Below, one piece after another: positions 1-5,633 of a stretch of 11,137 nucleotides of DNA; the stretch's first letter is position 1, and every line of letters begins with the position of its first letter. Position numbers and translations under genes: made by a program. The stretch spans positions 1 through 11,137 of the forward strand of contig CALGHC010000006.1 in the NCBI GenBank assembly GCA_937915965.1, read 5' to 3'. This stretch comes from an uncultured Myxococcales bacterium. Lineage in GTDB: Bacteria; Myxococcota_A; UBA9042. Under the pieces are notes generated by a model, which worked only from the letters and a program-made list of their open reading frames with translations, made no database searches and had not been told where the DNA came from.

Positions 1-2
1 GC

Positions 3-341
3 TTGGCCTGGGCCCGGCGATCCGGAGGCAGCGCGGCGCGCGAGATGGCAGCCGTCGGCCACGCCGCGGCCGGCGCTTTGGTCATGTCCGGTCACGCCTC
101 CAAAGGCGGAGCGGGCGGCCGCGATGCGCTACTGGTCCGCACCAACGCCGCGGCCGCCGCCGGCTGTGCCGACAGCGACGGCAAGGGCAGTGAACTGAAA
201 GGCGCCGCCGTCACAGTCACGACGGTCGCCTTCACGCCTGGGACCGCCGAGGGCGTCAAAACCAAGGCGGTCGCAACCGAGAGCGCCCTTGTGCCGAACA
301 CATTTATTAGTACACAGGTTTGCGCCGGAGGCGGATGCTAG
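3..341 (+). CDS. 3' end of an unidentified ORF (5' end outside the window)
   Basis: An open frame enters from the left edge and stops at a TAG ending at 341. No start can be fixed because the frame is still open at the first base. The codons are strongly of the type G-first, C/G-third (GCC, GGC, GTC, GAC), as in the sure genes of this window, and this is the main reason to believe it. The visible end is rich in Ala, Gly, Thr and Val and closes with VCAGGGC. I recognise no domain. The antisense frame at 92-301 shares the same third codon positions, so GC bias alone does not separate the strands. An AT-rich patch at about 296-317, unusual for the region, lies inside the ORF and could be a promoter, which counts slightly against coding. 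It could be the C-terminus of a secreted protein, but that is a guess. Confidence 0.4.
   Translation: MAWARRSGGSAAREMAAVGHAAAGALVMSGHASKGGAGGRDALLVRTNAAAAAGCADSDGKGSELKGAAVTVTTVAFTPGTAEGVKTKAVATESALVPNTFISTQVCAGGGC
289..316 (+). promoter_or_regulatory. possible weak sigma70-like promoter for the lamin-tail lipoprotein gene
   Basis: The stretch around 296-317 is the only clearly AT-rich patch in the first 400 bases. TTGTGC (289-294) and TACACA (311-316), 16 bases apart, resemble -35 and -10 boxes poorly, with about three matches each. It would give a leader of roughly 90 bases before the ATG at 411. The assignment rests on base composition and position only. Confidence 0.15.
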
Positions 342-410
342 ATCCGACGTTGGGTTGCCCCCGCCGCCGGCCGCGAATCGCGGCTCGGCCCCTGCCAAAG
401 GCGCTCTGCC

Positions 411-1049
411 ATGACAGACCACATGACGAGGTCCCTCGCCTTTCTGACGGTCGCCTGCCTCTTCGGCGCCCTGCTTTCGTGTAGCAACGGCGGCGGGACC
501 ACGGACGCCGCCGCCGACGCGGGCACGGACGGCGCCAACGACGCCGGCCAGCTCCACGGCGACGCGGCCGATGGCGGTTCAGTCGACGACGGCAAGGCGG
601 ACGTGCCGCCGGTGGAGCTGCCGCCGGTGTTCATCAACGAGCTGTCGGCCAAAGGCGAGGCCATCGGCGACTGGAATGTGAGCGGCTCGGACTGGGCTGA
701 GCTCTACAACGGCAGCAGCGAAGACATCGATCTCAAGAGCTGGCGCGTGATCGACAGCAAGACCAAAGGTTTCGATGTGGCCATGGCCCTGCCGCCGGGC
801 ACGATGATCGCCGCCAATGGTTATCTGGTCGTCTTCTTCAACCACGACGGAGAGGGCTCGCCCGTGTTGGACAAGAAGCTCGGCAGTGATGAAGCGTTGT
901 CGATCTACCATCCAACCGGGGCGCTCGTAGATATGGTCAACTGGGAGCCGGCCGACATCGTTCCCGACAAGAGCTGGGGTCGTACGCCTGACGGCGGCGA
1001 CGTGTTCGTCGTCTTCGACAAGCCGACCCCCAACGCCACCAACAAGTAG
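411..1049 (+). CDS. lipoprotein with a lamin tail domain (LTD)
   Basis: This 212-residue protein is predicted to be exported and lipid-anchored. Residues 1-23 form a signal peptide with hydrophobic core LAFLTVACLFGALLS, followed by a lipobox-like LLSC with the modifiable Cys at 24. Residues 25-70 are a flexible Asp/Ala/Gly tether. From about residue 72 to the end there is a lamin tail domain: VFINELSAKGE, then WAELYNGS, IDLKSWRVID, a PPGTMIAANGYLVVFF strand, DEALSIY, SWGRTPDG and the closing PTPNATN. These follow the order of conserved blocks in bacterial LTD proteins. LTD is an Ig-like fold used by secreted bacterial proteins, often beside nucleases or adhesive modules; here it stands alone, so the role is probably binding or structural at the cell surface. 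The ATG at 411 has an AAAGG nine bases upstream. A second ATG at 423 has no Shine-Dalgarno sequence but gives a more usual signal peptide, and either is possible. A hairpin repeat follows 16 bases after the stop. Confidence 0.85.
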   Translation: MTDHMTRSLAFLTVACLFGALLSCSNGGGTTDAAADAGTDGANDAGQLHGDAADGGSVDDGKADVPPVELPPVFINELSAKGEAIGDWNVSGSDWAELYNGSSEDIDLKSWRVIDSKTKGFDVAMALPPGTMIAANGYLVVFFNHDGEGSPVLDKKLGSDEALSIYHPTGALVDMVNWEPADIVPDKSWGRTPDGGDVFVVFDKPTPNATNK

Positions 1050-1064
1050 CTAGGGGCCTTGCCA

Positions 1065-1097
1065 ACGAGGTACCAACGAAGTGGGTGGCACCTCGTC
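1065..1097 (+). repeat. 3'-end hairpin repeat, copy 1 (degenerate, with a duplicated left arm)
   Basis: Bases 1076-1097 match copy 2 (1716-1737) at 21 of 22 positions, including an identical run from GTGGGTGG to CACCTCGTC. One A-for-G change weakens the proximal left arm. An intact arm ACGAGGT lies further left at 1065-1071 and pairs perfectly with ACCTCGT at 1090-1096, leaving an 18-base loop. The element starts 16 bases after the stop of the lamin-tail lipoprotein and ends just before the ribosome-binding region of the acetyltransferase gene. There is no T tract after it. Confidence 0.75.
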
Positions 1098-1125
1098 AGC
1101 CGACGCGCCGAGATGGAGAACACCC

Positions 1126-1677
1126 ATGTCACTTCCCGAACGCCTCGACGCACCTGGAGTCCTTCTCCGACGGCTCCAGCTCACCGACCGCGATGCGCTC
1201 GCTGCTGCGGTCGCCGAATCCCTCGACGCGGTGGCCAGGTGGATGCCCTGGGCACACCCGGGTTATGGCAGCGACGACGCGTCGACGTTTCTCGCCACCG
1301 GCTGGCTGGGCTGGAACGCAGGGACGCAGTTTGAGTTCGCCATCGTCGCGCCCGACGACGGCGAGCTGCTGGGCGTCTGCGGTCTCAACCAGCGCTCCGC
1401 GGAAGACATGAACCTGGGCTATTGGACGCGCACTGCCCACGCAGGCCGCGGCATCGCGACGCTTGCGACGCGCAGGCTGGCGCGTTTCGGTTTCGATGAC
1501 GTCGGCTTGCGGCGCATCCGGCTGTACCACGCGGTGGGCAATGTGGGCTCACAACGGGTCGCGGAGAAAGCGGGGTTTCGGTGCGAGGGGCGGCAACGCG
1601 GTGGCATGGAGCTCAAGGGGGTTGCCCACGATTGCCTCAGCTACGGGTTGTTGCCGGCGGATTTGAAGGGGGCCTGA
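1126..1677 (+). CDS. GNAT-family N-acetyltransferase, RimJ/RimL type
   Basis: This 183-residue cytoplasmic enzyme is predicted to transfer an acetyl group from acetyl-CoA to an amine. The acceptor may be a protein N-terminus, a polyamine or a small molecule. Family features appear in order: an N-terminal strand with LRRLQLTDRDALAAAV; a central strand FEFAIVAPDDGELLGVCGL; LGYWTRTAHAGRGIATLATRRL, holding the acetyl-CoA-binding R-x-x-G-x-G/A turn (HAGRGIA) and the following helix; and the C-terminal NVGSQRVAEKAGFRCEG signature of RimJ/RimL-like members. Length is typical for the family. I chose the ATG at 1126 because GGAG lies about eight bases upstream and the protein then begins at the domain. 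The frame extends upstream to 1081, but that would place the hairpin repeat inside the gene. It sits alone between two hairpin copies, convergent with the next gene. The substrate cannot be deduced. Confidence 0.9.
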   Translation: MSLPERLDAPGVLLRRLQLTDRDALAAAVAESLDAVARWMPWAHPGYGSDDASTFLATGWLGWNAGTQFEFAIVAPDDGELLGVCGLNQRSAEDMNLGYWTRTAHAGRGIATLATRRLARFGFDDVGLRRIRLYHAVGNVGSQRVAEKAGFRCEGRQRGGMELKGVAHDCLSYGLLPADLKGA

Positions 1678-1714
1678 CGAAGCGACGGCGGGCTGGGCCA
1701 GCCGCTGGCGGGAC

Positions 1715-1737
1715 GACGAGGTGGGTGGCACCTCGTC
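1715..1737 (+). repeat. 3'-end hairpin repeat, copy 2 (between convergent genes)
   Basis: A perfect 8-bp stem, GACGAGGT (1715-1722) with ACCTCGTC (1730-1737), encloses the loop GGGTGGC. It lies 38 bases after the acetyltransferase stop and 43 bases beyond the stop of the convergent fibrinogen-like gene, so it could serve both transcripts. The sequence GGGTGGC orients it with the plus strand. There is no T tract on either side. The right arm CCTCGTCAA is repeated at 1741-1749. Confidence 0.8.
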
Positions 1738-1779
1738 AATCCTCGTCAAATCACGAACATGCTTCGCGAACGCCGCGGG

Positions 1780-3432
1780 CTAGCGCACCCACAGCGCGAC
1801 GTTGTCGACGCCCCAGGCTTCGTCCGTCGCGCCCTGGTCGATCGTGCTGCCAAAGGTCGCCTTCACTGTCGCGGCGGTGTGACCGACCACCTGCTTCACG
1901 TCCCAGGTCGCGTCGCCGGTGCCGTTGCCACAGGTCTGAGCCCCCTCGTGGCCGCCAACCTTGGTCCAGACCTGCTTGCCGTCGACCTGCAGCCAGGCGG
2001 TCTCATTGTCCCAGGTGTCGATCTTGACGTAGCGGAACGCAACCTTCGCTTCGCTGTGATCGGGCAACCCGGTCCAGGTGCGGGTCGCGGTCACGCCGCT
2101 GCCGAACTGGCCGTAGCCGCCCAAGATCGTCCCGAAGCCGCCGCAGGTCGTCCGCTCGCTTGGGCTCCAGCCGTCGGCGCTCGCCTGGAAGTCGTCGAGG
2201 CTCAGCAGCGTCCAACCGCCGTCCTGCATGTCGCAGGTGTAGCTCTGCGGTGGCGCGCCGCCGTCGCCGTCGAAGTCCAGCCACCACTCGCCGTCAGCGG
2301 CGGCCGGATCCGCGTCGAGGATCGCCTTGCAGCTCTTCGCCGCGCTGGCCTCGCTCTCGCCCAGACCCAGGCATTTGCCGGCCGCGCACACCTTGCCGCC
2401 GTCGCACAGGGAGCCGGTGCCGTTGCAGCCACCGAGGTCGCCGCAGTCGGTTGGGATTGGCTGTCCGCAAGCGACCACCGCGGCCGCCTTGCAGCCGCCG
2501 TCGCAGGTGAGGAGCTGCTTCCAGGTCGCACCGTTGCAGTAGTAGAGCTTGCCGTTCTTGGCATCAACGCCGACCCGGCCGACGTCGTCGCCGCCGCACG
2601 CGTCCTGGCCGGCGTCGATCGCAGCGAGGCGGGCGTTCTTCAAGGTCGACCCGGCGAGGTCGACGCCGCCGCCGACCTCGAGCGCGCCGTCGATCTTGCC
2701 ACCCTTGGTCGAGACGAAGCCCTCGGCGACGTCAGCAGCGAGGTGCGCGAGGGTGACGCAGCCGGTGCACTGCAGCTTCGCCGCCGTCTGTGCGCTCTTG
2801 GCTTCGTCGGCGCTGGTCGCGGAGATCGCGTTCTTGGCGAGGTCTGCCTGCGCCGCGGTGTCTGCCGATGTCGCCTTGTCGGCGACCAGCGCCTTGTCGG
2901 CCAGGGTAGCGTGCACGGCCTCCTCAGCGGCGCCGCCTTTGGACTTCGATCCGGCGTAGTTAAACGCCAGCGCGGTGTCGGGCAGTGAAGCGACCTGAAT
3001 CTGCGCACCCGACAGCGGTCCGGCCAGCGCGGTGGCGACGTCGGCGTGGCGCGCGTAGGGGACGGTGCCAAGGCGGACGCGCGGCAGCTCGGGATCGCCG
3101 TCGACCGACACGCCGACCCAGAGGTCGGGATGATCGCTGTAGAGCAACTGCGGCGGCGGCACCTTCGGATCGGCGCCGCCGAGCGCTGCGTGGAAGAGCC
3201 CCTGGCTGACGAGGAGACCGACGTGGATCTCCTTGAAGACCGAGTCAGCGGCATCGACGGCGTCGTACAGCTGCACGACCAGCGTGTACTTGCCGTCGGC
3301 TACCGGGCCGCCAGCGGCGGAGCGCAGCAGGCCCTGCATCGCGATGGGCGGCGCGGCGACGGCGACGGCAGCGAAGAGGCAGGTCGCGGCGGCGACCAAG
3401 GCGACACGGAGGATCGGCGGAAAGCAAAGCAT
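1780..3432 (-). CDS. secreted tail-fibre-like protein with Ala/Asp hexad repeat and fibrinogen-like C-terminal region
   Basis: This 550-residue exported protein probably acts at the cell surface or outside the cell. Residues 1-26 are a signal peptide (MLCFPP, then a long Ala/Val core, cut near AVA|APP). Residues 28-135 carry a beta-rich module seen in many myxobacterial surface proteins (PPIAMQGLLRS, YTLVVQLYDA, GLFHAALGG, LGTVPYARHAD). Residues 178-219 are seven hexads with Ala at positions 1 and 4. Residues 238-272 (STKGGKIDGALEV, GSTLKNARLA) and 279-308 (KLYYCNGATWKQL) resemble phage-fibre shaft and cap segments. A Cys-rich stretch covers 310-354. Residues 367-414 match the start of a fibrinogen-related domain (SCKAILDADP, WWLDFDGDGG, YTCDMQDGGWTLL). 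The usual second half of that domain is absent, replaced by a beta-rich region ending DEAWGVDNVALWVR. The ATG at 3432 is preferred over an upstream frame start at 3537 because it begins the signal peptide and has GGAG nine bases upstream. A lectin-like or adhesive role is inferred from the domains. Confidence 0.85.
   Translation of the reverse strand: MLCFPPILRVALVAAATCLFAAVAVAAPPIAMQGLLRSAAGGPVADGKYTLVVQLYDAVDAADSVFKEIHVGLLVSQGLFHAALGGADPKVPPPQLLYSDHPDLWVGVSVDGDPELPRVRLGTVPYARHADVATALAGPLSGAQIQVASLPDTALAFNYAGSKSKGGAAEEAVHATLADKALVADKATSADTAAQADLAKNAISATSADEAKSAQTAAKLQCTGCVTLAHLAADVAEGFVSTKGGKIDGALEVGGGVDLAGSTLKNARLAAIDAGQDACGGDDVGRVGVDAKNGKLYYCNGATWKQLLTCDGGCKAAAVVACGQPIPTDCGDLGGCNGTGSLCDGGKVCAAGKCLGLGESEASAAKSCKAILDADPAAADGEWWLDFDGDGGAPPQSYTCDMQDGGWTLLSLDDFQASADGWSPSERTTCGGFGTILGGYGQFGSGVTATRTWTGLPDHSEAKVAFRYVKIDTWDNETAWLQVDGKQVWTKVGGHEGAQTCGNGTGDATWDVKQVVGHTAATVKATFGSTIDQGATDEAWGVDNVALWVR
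2776..2901 (-). repeat. coding repeat of seven Ala/Asp hexads
   Basis: Residues 178-219 of the fibrinogen-like protein read ADKALV, ADKATS, ADTAAQ, ADLAKN, AISATS, ADEAKS, AQTAAK. Ala occupies positions 1 and 4 in all seven units and Asp position 2 in five. Similar strict hexads occur in trimeric fibre shafts of phage-tail-like proteins. The unit is visible at the protein level and only loosely at the DNA level. Confidence 0.75.
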
Positions 3433-3539
3433 GGCGGATGACTCCGGCGCTTGTTGTGAGATCGAGCGGCCAAGATGGTGCCGAAGCCGGCCGGTGCGCA
3501 CAACAGCGGGGTTCGAAAAGGCGGGCTGCGGCGCCACGC

Positions 3540-3562
3540 AGCGAGGTGCCAGCCACCTCGCT
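3540..3562 (-). repeat. 3'-end hairpin repeat, copy 3
   Basis: On the coding (minus) strand it reads GCGAGGTGGCTGGCACCTCGC within a perfect 9-bp stem, AGCGAGGTG on the plus strand (3540-3548) pairing with CACCTCGCT (3554-3562), and a 5-base loop. It begins 17 bases after the stop of the small membrane-protein gene ending at 3580, which closes the three-gene operon, and lies about 108 bases upstream of the next minus-strand start. Twenty bases are identical to copy 4. No T tract follows on the coding strand. Confidence 0.8.
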
Positions 3563-3579
3563 AGAGCTCCCCCTTCGGT

Positions 3580-3915
3580 CTACCCGATCAACGGCACCGC
3601 CAGCCCCACGACCAGGCTCAGCCCGTTCGCCACTGCCGAGTCCCGAAGACAACGCATGGGCCCCCGCGTCGGCACGGCGATCAGATAGGCCCCCGCCTCG
3701 ATCACAACTGCCGCGCCCTCGGCCGCGGCCAGCGTGCTGATCGTCGCCCCTACCTGGTCGAACCACCACAGGTTCATCGCCACGTTGGTTACCGAGGTGA
3801 TGCCGGCGCAGGTCATGGCCAAGCGCCGCCTGTGGGGGGCGCCCAGCCAAGCGATCACCGGGACCTCGACGGCGAGCGTAATCAGCAGCGCCTGCGCGAC
3901 AGGCCAGAGGCTCAC
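3580..3915 (-). CDS. small polytopic membrane protein, unrecognised
   Basis: This 111-residue protein is predicted to sit in the inner membrane. Hydrophobic segments lie at about residues 3-24 (ALLITLAVEVPVIAWL), 32-49, 57-80 (AAAEGAAVVIEAGAYLIAV) and 91-110 (NGLSLVVGLAVPLI). Acidic residues inside two of the segments (Glu17 and the Glu pair near 66-72) and the basic stretch HRRRLAM after the first resemble small membrane proteins of unknown function in other proteobacteria; I cannot name a family. The start is a GTG at 3915 that overlaps the TGA of the upstream gene as GTGA. The frame is open further upstream, but that part is Arg-rich and overlaps the upstream gene, so it is not used. No good Shine-Dalgarno sequence precedes it, so translation probably depends on coupling. 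It is the last gene of the operon and is followed by a hairpin repeat. Confidence 0.75.
   Translation of the reverse strand: MSLWPVAQALLITLAVEVPVIAWLGAPHRRRLAMTCAGITSVTNVAMNLWWFDQVGATISTLAAAEGAAVVIEAGAYLIAVPTRGPMRCLRDSAVANGLSLVVGLAVPLIG
3912..3915 (-). promoter_or_regulatory. GTGA stop/start overlap coupling two genes
   Basis: The TGA of the MYXO-CTERM gene shares bases with the GTG start of the membrane-protein gene. With no clear ribosome-binding site, this favours translational coupling by ribosomes finishing the upstream gene. Confidence 0.7.
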
Positions 3916-4520
3916 AGCCAGTGACCCCGCCGACCCAGCAAGGCGAGCATGGCCAGTGCCGCGGCGGCGAGCGCCAGGGTGCCGCGGCTCCCCGCCGTGC
4001 CGGCGCCACATCCCGATCCGATCGAGGGAGCCGGGGCCAGCTCGTTCATGCGGTCTTCGCAGGAGAAGACCGGCAACGCGAGGGCCTGCAACGCCTGCTC
4101 GGCATCGAGCGCAGCGCACCAGCTGGGCGCATCCCATGGCGCAAACCGACTCCCGCTGATGGTGCCCACCCGCCGCATCTCCAGGCCGGACGCCCACCAA
4201 GCGTAGACGACCATCACCCCGGTGCAGCTGGAGGCGGCGGCCTGTTGGCAGCCGCTGGAGTTCCTGGCAGGGGTGGACAGATGCACGGAGGCCAGCTTCG
4301 ATCCCACCGCAGGGGCTGGGCCGTTGTCCGTGACCTTGCGGACCTCAACCACGACCACGGATTTGTCGGCCTCCGGACGGCAGAGGAGCAGCGCATCGGG
4401 CTGGGGCGCACAGACGGAGGCCAGGGTGACGCACCCTCTCGGCGAATTGGCCAGCGCCGGTGCGGCCCTCCCGAAGGTCACGAACACCCCAGTCAACGCG
4501 ATCAGACAGGCAGCTTTCAC
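3912..4520 (-). CDS. Cys-rich exported protein with a MYXO-CTERM-like sorting signal
   Basis: This 202-residue protein is predicted to be exported and then held or processed at the membrane by its C-terminus. Residues 1-24 are a signal peptide, cut after PALA. The mature part has Cys at 30, 37, 47, 91, 99, 135 and 154, which probably form disulfides, and several beta-like stretches (SVVVVEVRKV, GVMVVYAWW). The C-terminus from residue 169 has the three-part MYXO-CTERM layout: a Gly-Cys-Gly motif (SGCGAGTAG), a hydrophobic helix at about 180-195, and a short basic tail (GRRGH). In Myxococcota such signals are handled by a dedicated rhombosortase/myxosortase-type system, and the conserved Cys may be lipid-modified. 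The start is a GTG at 4520 with AGGAG seven bases upstream, overlapping the stop of the beta-barrel gene. The core domain is unrecognised. A surface role beside the barrel protein is inferred from the operon. Confidence 0.85.
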   Translation of the reverse strand: MKAACLIALTGVFVTFGRAAPALANSPRGCVTLASVCAPQPDALLLCRPEADKSVVVVEVRKVTDNGPAPAVGSKLASVHLSTPARNSSGCQQAAASSCTGVMVVYAWWASGLEMRRVGTISGSRFAPWDAPSWCAALDAEQALQALALPVFSCEDRMNELAPAPSIGSGCGAGTAGSRGTLALAAAALAMLALLGRRGHWL

Positions 4521-4532
4521 GGCGCAGCTCCT
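4517..4532 (-). promoter_or_regulatory. GTGA overlap with a strong Shine-Dalgarno inside the upstream gene
   Basis: AGGAG (4528-4532, minus strand) lies seven bases before the GTG at 4520 and within the last codons of the beta-barrel gene, whose TGA overlaps the GTG. The combination fixes the start of the MYXO-CTERM gene and supports coupled translation. Confidence 0.75.
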
Positions 4533-5263
4533 GGGTAGTCAATGCCGACGCTGAGGCTGAAGCCATCGCGGTCCGCGCGGGAGATGGAGTCGTTGCCGTA
4601 GGGGTCGGTCGCCCAAAGCATCTCGACATGGACGCCGAAGCGGGGCCCCAGCACGCGCAGCGCCAGCGACAAGGCACTGTTCCATGTCATCCAGTCGTGC
4701 CCAACCGCCAACGCTTCAAGTGCCAGGACATCGTCTACCACGGTCCATCTTCCTCCCACTCCCGCGGTCCAGGCGTGCAGCATCGTGCCGGTGAGTCCGC
4801 CGTCGAAGAGAGCGGAGTGGAAGAAGAACGCGCGGGGACCCAGGCGCAGTCGGTAGACAGGCCAGACCATTGCCTGGTCCGCGAGCATATGCGGCAGTCG
4901 CGGGCTGGCCACAAGGCCCACGGCCACACCCAGCCAACGGGAGTCCCAACCGCCAAGGGCACGGACGTGGCCGGTGAAATACGACTGGCCAAGCTCCTGA
5001 CCCTCGTGTTTCGACCAGGCCCGGCTCTGCCCGGCGCCGGCATTCGCCGAGACATGCCACGTGTCGTTCCACCCCAGCGTGCAGCCGGTCTGGCCGTACC
5101 AAAGGTCGCTCAAGCGCACGTCAGCGGCGAAGTTCTCGCTCCACTCCGCGTCGGCGTGGGTGCCCGTGATGGAGCATCGCAGCACGGAGGCGGCCCCGGC
5201 CGGTGTCGCGGACAGAACGGCGAGCGTGAGCAGGAGGGCGACAGACCATCGACATCCTCGCAC
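4517..5263 (-). CDS. probable outer-membrane beta-barrel protein, unrecognised
   Basis: This 248-residue protein is predicted to be exported and inserted in the outer membrane. Residues 1-24 are a signal peptide (basic start, core SVALLLTLAVLSAT, cut near AGA|A). The mature part alternates polar and apolar residues in short strands with aromatic girdles: YFTGHVRALGGW, RWLGVAVGLVAS, VWPVYRLRLGPRAFFFHSALF, LHAWTAGVGGRWTVV, SLALRVLGPRFGVHVEMLW and the final FSLSVGIDY. This pattern, with Gly-rich turns, suggests about 8-12 strands. Two Cys (30, 61) could form a disulfide near the N-terminus. The start is a GTG at 5263, chosen because it begins the signal peptide. The frame is open for another 270 codons upstream, but that part is Arg-rich, crosses a hairpin repeat and overlaps the cytochrome gene, so it is not coding. 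It is the first gene of a three-gene unit. No specific family is recognised, and the barrel call rests on pattern only. Confidence 0.75.
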   Translation of the reverse strand: MRGCRWSVALLLTLAVLSATPAGAASVLRCSITGTHADAEWSENFAADVRLSDLWYGQTGCTLGWNDTWHVSANAGAGQSRAWSKHEGQELGQSYFTGHVRALGGWDSRWLGVAVGLVASPRLPHMLADQAMVWPVYRLRLGPRAFFFHSALFDGGLTGTMLHAWTAGVGGRWTVVDDVLALEALAVGHDWMTWNSALSLALRVLGPRFGVHVEMLWATDPYGNDSISRADRDGFSLSVGIDYPGAAP

Positions 5264-5561
5264 AGCCCGCCAGCGTGGGCTTGCGCCGACCCCCGCGGAT
5301 CGCGTCGTACGGCGCCCTGGCCGACGTTGGAGTTCAACCGGCGATGGTGCCCACGCGATCATGCCGACTCGGTCGTCGCGCCGTCTCGGCGACGATTGCG
5401 TGGTGCGCGCTCGCGGACCTGCGGAGGAGAGTCGAGGGCGGGCGCGGTGGCCATGAACCTCCGGTGGTTTTCGGCGTCTCATGCAAGCCGGCAGCTTCGG
5501 CTCCATCGTACCACGACTCCGCTTCCCGTCTCCGCACATCGAGCCGGACTTGCCCTGCCGG
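5264..5561. other. intergenic region upstream of the beta-barrel operon
   Basis: About 300 bases between the barrel gene start and hairpin copy 4, with a further 38 bases from that hairpin to the cytochrome stop. The frames here are Arg/Pro/Ser-rich on both strands, as expected for non-coding GC-rich DNA, and show no codon bias like the neighbouring genes. I see no convincing -35/-10 pair, operator palindrome or RNA gene. The promoter of the three-gene operon is expected here by position. Confidence 0.5.
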
Positions 5562-5580
5562 CGAGGTGCCAGCCACCTCG
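5562..5580 (-). repeat. 3'-end hairpin repeat, copy 4
   Basis: A perfect 7-bp stem CGAGGTG (5562-5568, plus strand) with CACCTCG (5574-5580) encloses a 5-base loop. On the coding (minus) strand it reads GACGAGGTGGCTGGCACC and onward, the same orientation as the other copies. It begins 38 bases after the cytochrome stop. Bases 5561-5580 are identical to 3541-3560 of copy 3. No T tract follows. Confidence 0.8.
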
Positions 5581-5612
5581 TCAGCTCTGCCGGCCCCAGC
5601 CAAACGAGCACT

Positions 5613-5633
5613 CCGAAGTCACTGCGACTTCGG
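5613..5633 (-). terminator. hairpin spanning the cytochrome stop codon (possible terminator or attenuating structure)
   Basis: A perfect 8-bp inverted repeat, CCGAAGTC (5613-5620) and GACTTCGG (5626-5633), with a 5-base loop, overlaps the last codons and the TGA (5621-5619) of the cytochrome gene. No T tract follows, so it is not a standard intrinsic terminator. It lies about 33 bases before hairpin copy 4, so the mRNA would end in two hairpins in series. Confidence 0.4.

Noticed and set aside
1081..1125. Earlier start for the acetyltransferase
   Set aside because: It would place hairpin copy 1 in the gene and has no ribosome-binding site; the ATG at 1126 has GGAG upstream and fits the family's N-terminus.
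1691..1703. GGCTGG-G-CCAGCC inverted repeat
   Set aside because: The centre is one base, too short for a loop of the full stem, and chance GC-rich palindromes of this size are common here.
1759..2988. 409-codon open frame on the plus strand
   Set aside because: It is the shadow of the fibrinogen-like gene, which has a signal peptide and recognisable domains; the plus-strand product has none.
3916..4200. Upstream extension of the small membrane-protein ORF
   Set aside because: It overlaps the MYXO-CTERM gene in another frame and is Arg/Gly-rich; the GTGA overlap gives a natural start.
1065..5580. Hairpin copies as a CRISPR array
   Set aside because: Only four copies, separated by whole genes and in both orientations; there are no regular spacers.
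1065..5580. Hairpin copies as ordinary rho-independent terminators
   Set aside because: None has a T-rich tract after the stem, and the loop sequence is conserved as well as the stem, which plain terminators do not need. A non-canonical termination role remains possible.
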